Made by a program: the position numbers and the translations under genes
Shown: one piece after another, positions 35,991 through 47,194 of the stretch
Position numbering within the stretch: the first letter of the stretch is position 1
How the letters are laid out: each line of letters starts with the position of its first letter
Assembly (NCBI RefSeq): GCF_016427565.1
Contig: NZ_JAELXT010000006.1
Span: 124,001-188,000, forward strand
Length of the DNA stretch: 64,000 bases
Origin: Microvirga splendida
GTDB lineage: Bacteria; Pseudomonadota; Alphaproteobacteria; Rhizobiales; Beijerinckiaceae
Direction: 5' to 3'
Notes under the pieces: model-generated
Databases searched by the model: none
Told to the model about the DNA's origin: nothing
Seen by the model: the letters and a program-made list of their open reading frames with translations, nothing else

Positions 35991-36404
35991 TTACGAGGTC
36001 AGATCCTCCGTCCGGGTGCCGCCGGTGCCGGGCAGGGGGAAGCGCTTGGCAGCCTTGCGCCGGGCGCGGGCCTGGCGCTCGGCGAGCTTTATGAGCCAGT
36101 CGAGAATGTTGTGCTCGACCACGAAGCCGGTCTCCGCATCCTCGAGGCGCTGGATCCGGTCGACCCGGAAGCCGCGATAGCCGTCCTCGGTCAGGATATC
36201 GATGCCGCCCAAAAGCATCTTGCCCGGCCCCACCTTCAGCTCGCGCGCCAGCACCCAGCGCCGGGTCGCATTGCCGGCCTGGTCCACATAGTCGAGCTCC
36301 AGCGCCGCCTCCAGCGGATAGACGTGCCAGTTGCCCTCGATCCGCTCCTCGACGGGAGCGTTCCGGGCCGGCCTCAACAGGGATGTTGCAAGGGTGGTAA
36401 CCAT
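35991..36404 (-). CDS. Conserved hypothetical protein with WYL-like pattern
   Basis: This 137-residue protein starts MVTTLATSLLRPARNAP at 36404. The core reads YVDQAGNATRRWVLARELKV, then GYRGFRVDRIQRLEDAETG (about residues 78-96). The order Tyr-x-Asp..Arg-x-Val and Phe-Arg-x-Asp-Arg-Ile resembles the WYL ligand-binding fold seen in regulators, but no DNA-binding domain is present. The match is suggestive only. A basic helix (RQARARRKAAKRF) is near the end. It abuts the bacteriocin-like locus, but a link is unproven. Confidence 0.6.
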   Translation of the reverse strand: MVTTLATSLLRPARNAPVEERIEGNWHVYPLEAALELDYVDQAGNATRRWVLARELKVGPGKMLLGGIDILTEDGYRGFRVDRIQRLEDAETGFVVEHNILDWLIKLAERQARARRKAAKRFPLPGTGGTRTEDLTS

Positions 36405-36610
36405 AGGAAGAATATGGTGTTTCACCCTTTGTTCCGCAAGGGTTTGAGGGGGTTTTGAAGGGCAGAAAAGGCCTATCAATGATAAAGGGCAGCGGGCGTT
36501 TCGGAACAGTTGGGAACGCTCCCCGAAACCCAGTGTCCTGAAGTCCCCCAAGCGGCCGAGTTAAGCTACTTGGAGCCTGCCATCCTGGTGCCAGAAGCCA
36601 AGTCCAGCTC

Positions 36611-37027
36611 ATGCAGATCGAAGTCCTTGAAGAAGCCAACCCGCCCGGTGCCGACGATATGACCGCCGGCGTGCGGGCGCACGTGGTCGAGAAGACCGGC
36701 CCTCTGCTGCGCGTCCCTCTGACCCTGCTCCTGCGGGACGACGCCAACCGGGTACGCGGCGGCATTCGCGGGGTCGTCGTCCTGTGCTGGCTCCAGGTCG
36801 ATCATTTCTGGGTCGACAAGGCCCTGCGCGGGCAAGGCTATGGCTCCCGCCTGCTGGACATGGCCGAGGAGACCGCACGCATGCACGGGGCCATCGGCGC
36901 GCAGCTGACCACCTCGACCTTTCAGGCGCCCGGGTTCTACGAAAAGCAGGGCTATGCGGAGATCGGCCGCCTGAAGGACCGCCCGCCCGGCCACGACCGG
37001 ATCTGGATGGCGAAGCGCTGGGGCTGA
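36611..37027 (+). CDS. GNAT family N-acetyltransferase
   Basis: This 138-residue protein has a GNAT motif A (DHFWVDKALRGQGYGSRLLDMAEE split across about residues 64-87) and motif B near the end (FQAPGFYEKQGYAEIGRL). It resembles YhhY/YjaB-like small acetyltransferases with a shortened N-terminus. The substrate is unknown. No strong ribosome binding site precedes the ATG; the 206-base gap upstream shows nothing else I can identify. Confidence 0.82.
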   Translation: MQIEVLEEANPPGADDMTAGVRAHVVEKTGPLLRVPLTLLLRDDANRVRGGIRGVVVLCWLQVDHFWVDKALRGQGYGSRLLDMAEETARMHGAIGAQLTTSTFQAPGFYEKQGYAEIGRLKDRPPGHDRIWMAKRWG

Positions 37028-37155
37028 GTGCCCGGAGCCCTAAGGGCTCTTCCTGAGTCGACCTTTGCCGTGCTCCGAACCTATGATGCCCGAATGCCGA
37101 TCCGGCTCGGCCATGCACGGCCCAGGGGCCGAAGACCGGATCAGGAGGACGCCGC

Positions 37156-37941
37156 ATGAGCCAGGATATCCGCACCTCCGCACCCTTGGCTCGCCGGGAG
37201 CCGGCCATCCGCCGGATCGGGCGCGCCGACCTGGTCGATGCCCTGTCGGCGGGCCTGCGGGACTTCCAGGCCTATCCGGCCTTCGGGCTGTTCTTCGGCA
37301 GCGTCTATGCCCTCGGCGGGGTCGTCATCCTCGCCTGCGCGTTCCTGTGGGACCTCGTCTATCTCGTCTACCCGCTCGCCTCGGGCTTCGTGCTGGTCGG
37401 GCCGTTCGTGGCCGTCGGGCTCTACGAGGTCAGCCGCCTGCGGGAGCAGGGGGAGCACCCGACCCTGGCCGGCGTGTTCGGGGCGATCTGGGCGCAGGGG
37501 GGCAAGGAAATCTCCTGGATGGCCTTCGTGACCATCTTCCTGTTCATCATCTGGATGTATCAGGTCAGGCTGCTGGTCGCCCTGTTCTTCGGGCTCCACG
37601 GCATGCCGGCGGGAGGCTTCCCGGGCGTTCTCTTCACCACGCCCGAGGGCCTGGCCTTCCTGGCGGTCGGCCACGTGGTCGGGGCGGTACTGGCCACCGT
37701 CACGTTCTCGCTCACGGTGGTGTCCTTCCCGCTGCTGCTCGACCGGGAGGTGGATTTCATCACCGCCATGATCACGAGCGTGCGCGCCGTGGTGAGCAAC
37801 CCGGCCGCCATGCTGGGCTGGGCGCTCTGCGTCGTGCTCATGCTGTTCACGGCGGCGCTCCCGGCCTTCCTGGGCCTCGTCGTGGTCCTGCCGGTGCTCG
37901 GGCATACCACGTGGCATTTGTATCGGAGACTGGTGGCTTAA
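37156..37941 (+). CDS. DUF2189-family integral membrane protein
   Basis: This 261-residue inner-membrane protein has six hydrophobic segments (about 45-70, 75-95, 120-145, 165-190, 205-225, 230-250). Its N-terminus is IRRIGRADLVDALSAGLRDFQ, and it has the DUF2189 motif FPLLLDREVDFITAMITSVRAV near residue 200. AGGAGGACGCC precedes the ATG. Function is unknown, though a role in envelope or respiratory chain support has been suggested for neighbours of this family. Confidence 0.82.
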   Translation: MSQDIRTSAPLARREPAIRRIGRADLVDALSAGLRDFQAYPAFGLFFGSVYALGGVVILACAFLWDLVYLVYPLASGFVLVGPFVAVGLYEVSRLREQGEHPTLAGVFGAIWAQGGKEISWMAFVTIFLFIIWMYQVRLLVALFFGLHGMPAGGFPGVLFTTPEGLAFLAVGHVVGAVLATVTFSLTVVSFPLLLDREVDFITAMITSVRAVVSNPAAMLGWALCVVLMLFTAALPAFLGLVVVLPVLGHTTWHLYRRLVA

Positions 37942-37981
37942 GGCCCTGCTGCTGTCGATAACCGAGGGACGAGGACTCTCG

Positions 37982-38236
37982 CTATCCTCCAGCCGCCTTG
38001 GTCCGCTGCATGCAGTCCCGGATATAGGCTTTCCGGGCGCTCTTCATGCCGGCCTTGACCTCCGGGCTGTTGACCGCTGTTCTCGACTTCACCTTATAAG
38101 TCCGCCTTGCCTCCTGCTGGCAGATCTCGCGCTGAGCCTGCCGTTCCGGAGAGCGCTGCTTTCGCCTTTCCTGTGCGAATGCTTCAAGTGAGGGCAACGC
38201 CAGCAGAGCGATGACGGCGATCGGTAGCGCGCGCAT
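37982..38236 (-). CDS. Small secreted basic protein
   Basis: This 84-residue precursor has a signal peptide ending EAFAQ (about residue 21). The mature peptide is strongly basic (RRKQRSPERQAQRE), with a Cys pair in REICQQEAR and IRDCMQR about 35 apart. That general pattern is shared with the protein at 9881-10132. AGGAGGCAGG precedes the ATG. Function is unknown. A LexA-type box lies 107 bases upstream and might control it. Confidence 0.7.
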   Translation of the reverse strand: MRALPIAVIALLALPSLEAFAQERRKQRSPERQAQREICQQEARRTYKVKSRTAVNSPEVKAGMKSARKAYIRDCMQRTKAAGG

Positions 38237-38342
38237 TCCTGCCTCCTGTGGTTTGCCGTGATGTTACCGGTGGGGTGCACCCCTGGCGAGGAGTCGGAAG
38301 GAGTAATCATATTGCGCAACCTTCCGGAAATGGCGTGGGCAT

Positions 38343-38386
38343 GTTCTTCTTTTGTTCTTGACAAATCCCACAAGCTGAGCCATACC
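38343..38386 (+). promoter_or_regulatory. LexA-type SOS box overlapping a promoter-like sequence
   Basis: GTTC-TTCTTTT-GTTC (38343-38357) fits the alphaproteobacterial LexA operator GTTC-N7-GTTC. TTGACA begins on the next base (38358-38363) and CATACC lies 17 bases further on, so LexA would cover a -35 element. No good gene follows on the + strand before aspS. The 698-base gap (38237-38934) otherwise shows only short low-quality frames. Confidence 0.6.
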
Positions 38387-38934
38387 TGTGCCGTCCTGCC
38401 TCGCGAGGGACGCGCCCGAGGCGTCGGTTGTGGGGGCGGGATACGGTTCTGGCCGCTGTGGGACAAGACGCTGGTCCCGCATGCCGGGGCTCTGAGTGGA
38501 GGATGCGAGGCGCAGGGCCTGTTCGGGCAGGCTGGCGTCGTCGGCCTTCCAAGCCTCGCCGGCACCGGCGCACCCGGGGCTGCGCGACATGACGCGCCGC
38601 AAAGCTCTCTGAGGGTTCGTCCGTGATGGGCTGAAGCGCGAGGCTCAGGGTCGAAAAGCCGTGCGCGGGGGGCTAAGGTGCTTCCCGTCCGGGCGGATCT
38701 CCCGTCCCGACCCGAACTTCGCCCGCTCCACCGGAGTGAAGCGAAGCAGCCTTGCTCCCGCGCTTCCTTTGAATGCCCGAGACGAGCCAGGACCAGCCTG
38801 CAGCCGCCACCCCGAACCGGGGAGGGAGCGCCTCCGCGCAGGCGCGATTTCAGCCTTCCGCCTTGACTTCCCCGGCCTCCCATGGATGTTGCGCCTCAAA
38901 CCGAACCAGCAGGCTTTTGTCCATGTCCGCCTCC

Positions 38935-40743
38935 ATGCACCGTTACCGTTCCCACACCTGCGGCGCGCTCCGCGAATCCGATGTCGGCGGGGTCGCCCGC
39001 CTGTCCGGCTGGTGCCACCGCATCCGCGACCATGGCGGCGTGCTGTTCATCGACCTGCGCGACCATTACGGCATGACGCAATGCGTGATCGACCCCGATT
39101 CCCCGGCCTTCAAGATGGCCGAGACGGCCCGGTCCGAGTGGGTGATCCGGGTGGACGGCAAGGTGCGCAAGCGCCCGGCCGGCACCGAGAACCCGGAGCT
39201 GCCCACCGGTATGATCGAGGTCTACATCACCGACATGGAAGTGCTGGGCCCGGCGGCCGAGCTGCCGATGCCGGTCTTCGGCGACCAGGAATACCCGGAG
39301 GAGACCCGTCTCACCTACCGTTACCTGGATCTGCGCCGCGAGAAGCTGCACGCCAACATCATGAAGCGCGGCGCCATCGTGAACAGCCTGCGCACCCGCA
39401 TGCAGCAGAGCGGCTTCTTCGAGTTCACGACGCCGATCCTGACCGCCTCGAGCCCTGAGGGCGCGCGCGACTTCCTGGTGCCGTCGCGCATCCATCCCGG
39501 CAAGTTCTATGCGCTGCCGCAGGCCCCGCAGCAGTTCAAGCAGCTGATCATGATCTCCGGCTTCGACCGGTACTTCCAGCTCGCCCCCTGCTTCCGCGAC
39601 GAGGACCCGCGCGCCGACCGCCTGCCGGGCGAGTTCTATCAGCTCGACGTGGAGATGAGCTTCGTCACCCAGGAGGACGTGTTCCAGACCATGGAGCCGG
39701 TGATCCGCGACACCTTCAAGGAGTTCGCGGACGGCAAGCCCGTCACCGAGACCTTCCCGCGCATCCCGTATTTCGAGTCCATGCTGAAATACGGCAACGA
39801 CAAGCCCGACCTGCGCAACCCGCTCATCATCGCCGACGTGTCGGAGGTCTTCACCCGCGAGGACGTGACCTTCAACGCGTTCAAGAACGTGATCAAGTCC
39901 GGCGGCGTCGTGCGCGCCATTCCGGCCACCGGCGCCGCCTCGCAGCCGCGCTCCTTCTTCGACAAGCTCAACGACTGGGCCCGCACGGAAGGCGCGCCCG
40001 GCCTCGGCTACATCGTGTTCGAGGAAGAGGGCGGCCAGATCGTGGGCAAAGGCCCCATCGCCAAGTTCATCCCGGAGGCAGCCCAGGCGGCCATCCGCGA
40101 GAAGGCCGGCATCAAGGCCGGCGACGCGGTGTTCTTCTCGGCCGGGGCCGAGGACAAGGCGGCCTCGCTCGCCGGCAAGGCGCGCACCCGCATCGGCGAC
40201 GAGCTCGGCCTCATCGACAAGGACCGGTTCGAGTTCTGCTGGATCGTCGACTTCCCGCAATACGAGTGGAACGAGGACGAGAAGAAGATCGACTTCTCCC
40301 ACAACCCGTTCTCCATGGCGAACTTCGACCATGACGCCTTCATGGCCCTCGACCCGGCTGACAAGGACACGATCCTCAAGATCACGGCCTTCCAGTACGA
40401 CATGGTCTGCAACGGCTACGAGATGGCCTCGGGCTCGATCCGCAACCACCGTCCCGACCGGATGGTGAAGGCCTTCGAGATCGCCGGCTACGGCGAGAAG
40501 GAGGTCATGGAGCAGTTCGGCGGCATGTACCGCGCCTTCCAGTACGGCGCGCCGCCCCACGGCGGCATGGCGGCGGGCGTCGACCGCATCGTGATGCTGC
40601 TCTGCGGCGCGCAGAACCTGCGCGAGATCACCCTGTTCCCCATGAACCAGAAGGCGGAAGACCTGCTGCTCGGTGCCCCCTCCGACGTGACGCCCAAGCA
40701 GCTGCGCGAGCTGCACATCCGGCTGAACCTGCCGGAGAAGTAA
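38935..40743 (+). CDS. aspS: Aspartate--tRNA ligase
   Basis: This 602-residue class II synthetase has the N-terminal OB fold ([19 protein letters not shown]), motif 2 ([19 protein letters not shown]), the bacterial GAD insertion (about 290-420) and motif 3 ([22 protein letters not shown]). With GatCAB encoded nearby, it may be non-discriminating and also charge tRNA(Asn), which cannot be told from sequence alone. I chose MHRYRS at 38935; an ATG 12 bases upstream (MSAS) is equally possible, and neither has a strong ribosome binding site. Confidence 0.96.
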   Translation: MHRYRSHTCGALRESDVGGVARLSGWCHRIRDHGGVLFIDLRDHYGMTQCVIDPDSPAFKMAETARSEWVIRVDGKVRKRPAGTENPELPTGMIEVYITDMEVLGPAAELPMPVFGDQEYPEETRLTYRYLDLRREKLHANIMKRGAIVNSLRTRMQQSGFFEFTTPILTASSPEGARDFLVPSRIHPGKFYALPQAPQQFKQLIMISGFDRYFQLAPCFRDEDPRADRLPGEFYQLDVEMSFVTQEDVFQTMEPVIRDTFKEFADGKPVTETFPRIPYFESMLKYGNDKPDLRNPLIIADVSEVFTREDVTFNAFKNVIKSGGVVRAIPATGAASQPRSFFDKLNDWARTEGAPGLGYIVFEEEGGQIVGKGPIAKFIPEAAQAAIREKAGIKAGDAVFFSAGAEDKAASLAGKARTRIGDELGLIDKDRFEFCWIVDFPQYEWNEDEKKIDFSHNPFSMANFDHDAFMALDPADKDTILKITAFQYDMVCNGYEMASGSIRNHRPDRMVKAFEIAGYGEKEVMEQFGGMYRAFQYGAPPHGGMAAGVDRIVMLLCGAQNLREITLFPMNQKAEDLLLGAPSDVTPKQLRELHIRLNLPEK

Positions 40744-40807
40744 GCGGCCCTGTTCGGAGCATCCGGCCCGAGACGGTGCGGGGAGGCTGGGATCTGAAAC
40801 CAGCGGC

Positions 40808-40967
40808 GCGTCTCCCTCTCCCATGTGGGAGAGGGTTGGGGTGAGGGAAGGCCGGTGCCGGAGAAGATGCAGCGGGTGACGTGCTGCAGCGAAGACAGCA
40901 GTTCTAGGCTGGTCCAACGCCACGCCCTCACCCCTGCCCCTCTCCCACACGGGAGAGGGGAAAGCGC
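40808..40967. repeat. Paired CCCTCTCCC/GGGAGAGGG palindromes
   Basis: CCCTCTCCCATGTGGGAGAGGG followed by TTGGGGTGAGGG is at 40811-40845. The mirror arrangement CCCTCACCCCTGCCCCTCTCCCACACGGGAGAGGGG is at 40925-40962. It fills much of the 352-base aspS to malic enzyme gap; nothing else was identified there. Confidence 0.85.
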
Positions 40968-41095
40968 TACAGCGGCGTCAGCGTGAAGCACACGCATCGT
41001 CCCGCACCCTTCACTGCCTGAGAAGAACATTGACGCCGGAGGGCAGGGCGCTCACAAGGTCCTGAGTATCACGGTTGGTGCAAGGAGCGTTGGGG

Positions 41096-43399
<2,304 letters not shown>

Positions 43400-43420
43400 G
43401 TTTTGTGACACTCCAGCAGC

Positions 43421-43530
43421 CCTCATCCTGAGGAGGTCACGTCAGTGACCGTCTCGAAGGACGAGGGCGCCTCCAGTGCTCTCTGGAGCCTCCTTCGAGA
43501 CGCAGCCTCCGGCTGCTCCTCAGGATGAGG
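43421..43530. repeat. CCTCATCCTGAGGAG palindromic repeat, copy 2
   Basis: Terminal CCTCATCCTGAGGAGG and CTCCTCAGGATGAGG blocks are inverted copies, with the internal CTCCAGTGCTCTCTGGAG palindrome. It is related to 14555-14662 and sits between convergent genes. Confidence 0.88.
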
Positions 43531-43552
43531 TGAGTGCGTATCGGGAGGCGGT

Positions 43553-45433
43553 CTACTCCACCGTCGCGGAGATGTTCAGCTTCGCCAGCGCTGCCTTCGG
43601 GTCGGACGCCAGCATCGCGTCCATCACGCCGAAGCCCGAGGGGTTCTTCGGCTGCGCGTTGATCGTGAGCTTTCCGGGCTTGGCGATGAACCGGCCGATG
43701 GCCTGACCCAGGGTCTTGGCCTGTTCCGAATTGCCCATCATGGATGACACGACAAACGGTGCGGCGCTGGCATAGATCGTCCGCAGCGCCTCGGGCGTGG
43801 TCTTCTGCTCCTTGGCGGCGCTGGCGAGGTAGCGCCCGAGCAGGCCCTTGTCCTCGACCACGACGTCGGCCGATTTCGCCTTGGCGCCGATCAGCGCCGC
43901 GGCGGCGGTGGCCTCGTCCGGGCTGAAGAGATCCTTGGTGACGTTGCCGATGGTGCCCGTAAGCGAGAGGCTGCCCATGTCCTGCCCCTGAACGGACACC
44001 TCCTTGAGGGCGATCTCGCTGGCGGCCTCGTTCCAGGTGGCGGCAATCAGGAAGGACGTGTCCAAGGTCTTGTAGCCCAGGGCTGCGATTTCCTTCACGA
44101 ACTCGTCCGTGCTGTTCGACGGCAAGGCAAGGACGAAGTTGCGCTGCTCGATTCGGATGTTCGTCGGAAGGCCGTTGAGCGGCTTGTCGGCCGTGATCTC
44201 GAAGCTCTCCATGGTGGCGCGGGTCCGCTCCGGTTTGCCGCTGGTCTCGCCCTTGCTCAGGGCGTCGATGTCGACGCCTGATATGCGTAGCGTTCCCAGG
44301 GTCGGGATGAGCGTGCGAAACTCCTCCTGGCCGAGGCCTTCGAGGGGCTTGCCCTGGAGCGCCTTGAGGCCGTTCAGGGTCGGCGTCATGGAGAAGCCGG
44401 TGAGGCTGACGGTGCCGATCTTCACGCGGCCGTCCTGGTCGCCGGCCTCGAACCCTTCCAGGCGGATATCCGCCGGCTGGGACGCGGTGGCGCCCGTATA
44501 GGCGACCCGCGCGATGCTGCCGGCCTGCTGCTTGTCTTTGCCGGACGGGGCGCCGTCGGGGCGTCCCTTGAACCGGATGCCGGTGGCCTCCATGAAGCCG
44601 ATGTCGAATGCTCCCATGAGATCGACCACCGCCGTTGTGAGGCGGGATTCCTCCCCGGGCGTCAGGTCGTCCTTGCCGCGCATGTCCGAGAGCAGCGCCA
44701 TGGTGCCGCCCCAGGAATCCCGGGTGGGCCGGGCCATGACGTCCCGTGCCGCAACCCGGGCGATCTGCACCGAGAGGTTCTCGGCGCTGTCGACCATGTC
44801 GAGGTTTTCCATGGTGACGGCCCCGTAGACCTTGGTCATCGGCGCGGAGGCGGCGACGTCCTTCGTCTCGTAGAGCCGCACGAAAGCCGGGGTGTTCAGG
44901 TCGGTGACGGTCGTCTGACCATAGCTGAACAGGACGTTGCCCTTTGCGCCGGTCTTTTCGATCGCCATGGCTCCGATGACGGCCTTCGCGACCTGCCCCT
45001 GGACGACGTCATTCAGCGAGACGTTCCTGTAGAAGATCGTCTGGGTCTCCTGCCCCAGCTTGTGGATCACCTTGATCTCGGGAGCCGTGACCTGCCGGGC
45101 GCCGATCCGCATGAGGCGGTCGGCGAGCGGCTCGGAGGCGGACGAGAACAGCGATTCGACCTCGCTGCGGGAGACGGTCACGCCGGAAAAGTCGATCCGC
45201 TTCGCCTCATAGGTGAAGTCGCCCCAGGTGAAGCGCACATCGTCCAGGCTGTAGCTGTCGGCGGACTGGGCGAAGGCCGCGCTCCAGAGCGGGACCCGGA
45301 TGGCCCCGACGGAGACGTGCTGGTTTCCGTGACCGGAGACCAGATTGCGAACGACCGCTGGTTCGAACTGCAGGGCAGCCGAGCCGGCCATGAGGGCGAG
45401 CGCGCAGACGCCCGCGCGGTAACGAATTCTCAT
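43553..45433 (-). CDS. Large exported protein of unknown function
   Basis: This 626-residue protein has a hydrophobic N-terminal segment (MRIRYRAGVCALALMAGSAA), a signal peptide or anchor. The body is rich in beta-strand-like repeats of the type LTGFSMTPTLNGLKAL and LRISGVDIDALSKGE. The alternating amphipathic pattern recalls periplasmic AsmA- or YdgA-like proteins, without a clear family hit. It is convergent with the malic enzyme gene across a repeat. Function is not assigned. Confidence 0.7.
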   Translation of the reverse strand: MRIRYRAGVCALALMAGSAALQFEPAVVRNLVSGHGNQHVSVGAIRVPLWSAAFAQSADSYSLDDVRFTWGDFTYEAKRIDFSGVTVSRSEVESLFSSASEPLADRLMRIGARQVTAPEIKVIHKLGQETQTIFYRNVSLNDVVQGQVAKAVIGAMAIEKTGAKGNVLFSYGQTTVTDLNTPAFVRLYETKDVAASAPMTKVYGAVTMENLDMVDSAENLSVQIARVAARDVMARPTRDSWGGTMALLSDMRGKDDLTPGEESRLTTAVVDLMGAFDIGFMEATGIRFKGRPDGAPSGKDKQQAGSIARVAYTGATASQPADIRLEGFEAGDQDGRVKIGTVSLTGFSMTPTLNGLKALQGKPLEGLGQEEFRTLIPTLGTLRISGVDIDALSKGETSGKPERTRATMESFEITADKPLNGLPTNIRIEQRNFVLALPSNSTDEFVKEIAALGYKTLDTSFLIAATWNEAASEIALKEVSVQGQDMGSLSLTGTIGNVTKDLFSPDEATAAAALIGAKAKSADVVVEDKGLLGRYLASAAKEQKTTPEALRTIYASAAPFVVSSMMGNSEQAKTLGQAIGRFIAKPGKLTINAQPKNPSGFGVMDAMLASDPKAALAKLNISATVE

Positions 45434-45516
45434 AAGATCCCCCGAGGCCGGCCCGATCCGGGCCGCACCCTTTCTCTTGAAACGTGCTGGGTAGAATAGG
45501 CCGGGGGCCGGCTGCT

Positions 45517-45843
45517 TTACAACGAGAACGAGGTGCCGCAGCCGCAGGAGGCGGTGGCGTGGGGGTTCTCGATCTTGAAGGACTGGCCGATCAGGTCGTC
45601 CACGAAGTCGATCACGGAGCCGTCCATGTACTGGATCGACACCTCGTCCACGACCACGGTGGCCCCGTTCTTCTCGATCACGAGGTCGTCGTCCTGCCGG
45701 GTGCGGTCCACGTCGAAGGCATACTGGAAGCCCGAGCAGCCGCCGCCGTTGACGCTGATTCTCAGGTGGGATCCGGCAGGTTCCGTGGCCATGATCTCGG
45801 TGATGCGGCGGGCGGCGCGGTCTGTCAGGGTGATATCGGCCAT
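45517..45843 (-). CDS. erpA: Iron-sulfur cluster insertion protein, ErpA/IscA family
   Basis: This 108-residue A-type carrier starts MADITLTDRAARRI at 45843. It has the three conserved cysteines, in GGGCSGFQY (about C34) and the terminal CGCGTSFSL (about C100 and C102), which together bind the cluster. It delivers Fe-S clusters to apo-proteins in the cytoplasm. The longer frame to 45924 has no support. It is divergent from dgt, with 94 bases between starts. Confidence 0.93.
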   Translation of the reverse strand: MADITLTDRAARRITEIMATEPAGSHLRISVNGGGCSGFQYAFDVDRTRQDDDLVIEKNGATVVVDEVSIQYMDGSVIDFVDDLIGQSFKIENPHATASCGCGTSFSL

Positions 45844-45937
45844 GAGCACTTCCAGTCCATCGAAGGACGCAGTTCTTGCGCTATCTGTTAAGAGCAAGGT
45901 AAGTGCGCCCTGACAAGGCTTCAACCCGGGGATATCT

Positions 45938-47146
45938 GTGCGGCCCTTTGGCGAGAGATGGCGAGCCCCTTACGCCTGCGATCCCTGGGGGAGCCGCGGG
46001 CGGCTCTTCCCCGAGGCGGTCTCCCCGACCCGCAGCGAGTTCCAGCGCGACCGGGACCGGATCATCCACTCCTCGGCCTTTCGCCGGCTCAAGCACAAGA
46101 CGCAGGTGTTCGTCTATCACGAGGGCGACCATTTCCGGACCCGGCTGACCCACACCATCGAGGTGAGCCAGATCGCCCGCGCGCTGGCGCGGTCGCTGGG
46201 CCTCGACGAGGATCTGGCCGAGGCTCTGGCGCTCTCCCACGACCTCGGCCACACGCCCTTCGGCCATACGGGCGAGGATACGCTGGACGAGTGCATGGCG
46301 GGTTTCGGTGGGTTCGACCACAACGCCCAGGCCCTGCGGGTGGTGACCCGCCTGGAGCGCCGCTATGCGGAATACGACGGCCTGAACCTCACCTGGGAGA
46401 CCCTGGAGGGCCTGGTCAAGCACAACGGCCCGCTCCTCGATGCCGAGGGGAAGCCGACCCTGCGCTACGCCGCCCGGGGCGTCCCGCTGGCGATCCTCGA
46501 ATACAATGCCCAGCAGGACCTGGAGCTCGCCACCCATGCCGGCGGCGAGGCCCAAGCCGCGGCCATTGCAGACGACATCGCCTACGACGCCCACGACATC
46601 GACGACGGCCTGAGAGCCGGGCTGTTCGGGATCGAGGATCTGCGCGAGGTGCCGTTCCTCGCCGAACTCCTGAGGGAGATCGAGAGCCGTTATCCGAATC
46701 TCGACCTCTCCCGCCGGATCCACGAGCTGACCCGGCGCGTGATCACCCGTTTCGTCGAGGACGTGGTGGCGGAAGGGGAGCGCAGGATCGCGGCCCTGGC
46801 GCCGCAGAGCGCTGGCGACATCCGGCAGGCGGGGACCACGGCGGTCTGCTTCTCGAAGGCCATGACGGAGGCGGATGCCTCGATCAAGCGCTTCCTCTAT
46901 GCCCGCATGTACCGCCACCCGGACGTGATGCGGGTCCGGGCCCAGGCCGACGACGTGCTGCGGGACCTGTTCCGGCGCTTCAAGGCCGAGCCGGATCTGA
47001 TGCCGGAGGAGTGGCGGGCCGACCTGCCGAGGGACGATGAGCCCCGCCTCGCCCGCCGGGTGGCGGACTACATCGCCGGCATGACGGACCGCTATGCGAT
47101 CCTCGAGCATCGCCGCCTGTTTGACGTGACGCCGGACCTGCGTTAG
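45938..47146 (+). CDS. dgt: Deoxyguanosinetriphosphate triphosphohydrolase-like protein
   Basis: This 402-residue HD-superfamily dNTPase has the metal-binding histidines and aspartate in [18 protein letters not shown] and [15 protein letters not shown] (about 68-115). Conserved [15 protein letters not shown] follows, as does [14 protein letters not shown] near residue 212. It degrades dNTPs to nucleoside and triphosphate. The start is GTG, with few upstream signals. The argS gene follows by 48 bases, probably in one transcript. Confidence 0.9.
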   Translation: MRPFGERWRAPYACDPWGSRGRLFPEAVSPTRSEFQRDRDRIIHSSAFRRLKHKTQVFVYHEGDHFRTRLTHTIEVSQIARALARSLGLDEDLAEALALSHDLGHTPFGHTGEDTLDECMAGFGGFDHNAQALRVVTRLERRYAEYDGLNLTWETLEGLVKHNGPLLDAEGKPTLRYAARGVPLAILEYNAQQDLELATHAGGEAQAAAIADDIAYDAHDIDDGLRAGLFGIEDLREVPFLAELLREIESRYPNLDLSRRIHELTRRVITRFVEDVVAEGERRIAALAPQSAGDIRQAGTTAVCFSKAMTEADASIKRFLYARMYRHPDVMRVRAQADDVLRDLFRRFKAEPDLMPEEWRADLPRDDEPRLARRVADYIAGMTDRYAILEHRRLFDVTPDLR

Positions 47147-47194
47147 GCGCACCACAGCATTTCAGGGCCATGGGCCCTTCAGAGACAAAGAACC

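Noticed and set aside
36500-36535. GGAACAGTTGGGAAC as a second LexA site
   Set aside because: Spacing between the GAAC repeats is six bases, not the seven required for the alphaproteobacterial LexA operator.
38264-38602. 112-codon minus-strand frame (MRRVMSRSPGCAGAG..) upstream of aspS
   Set aside because: No ribosome binding site and no recognised family, composition-biased; it also lies across the SOS box region.
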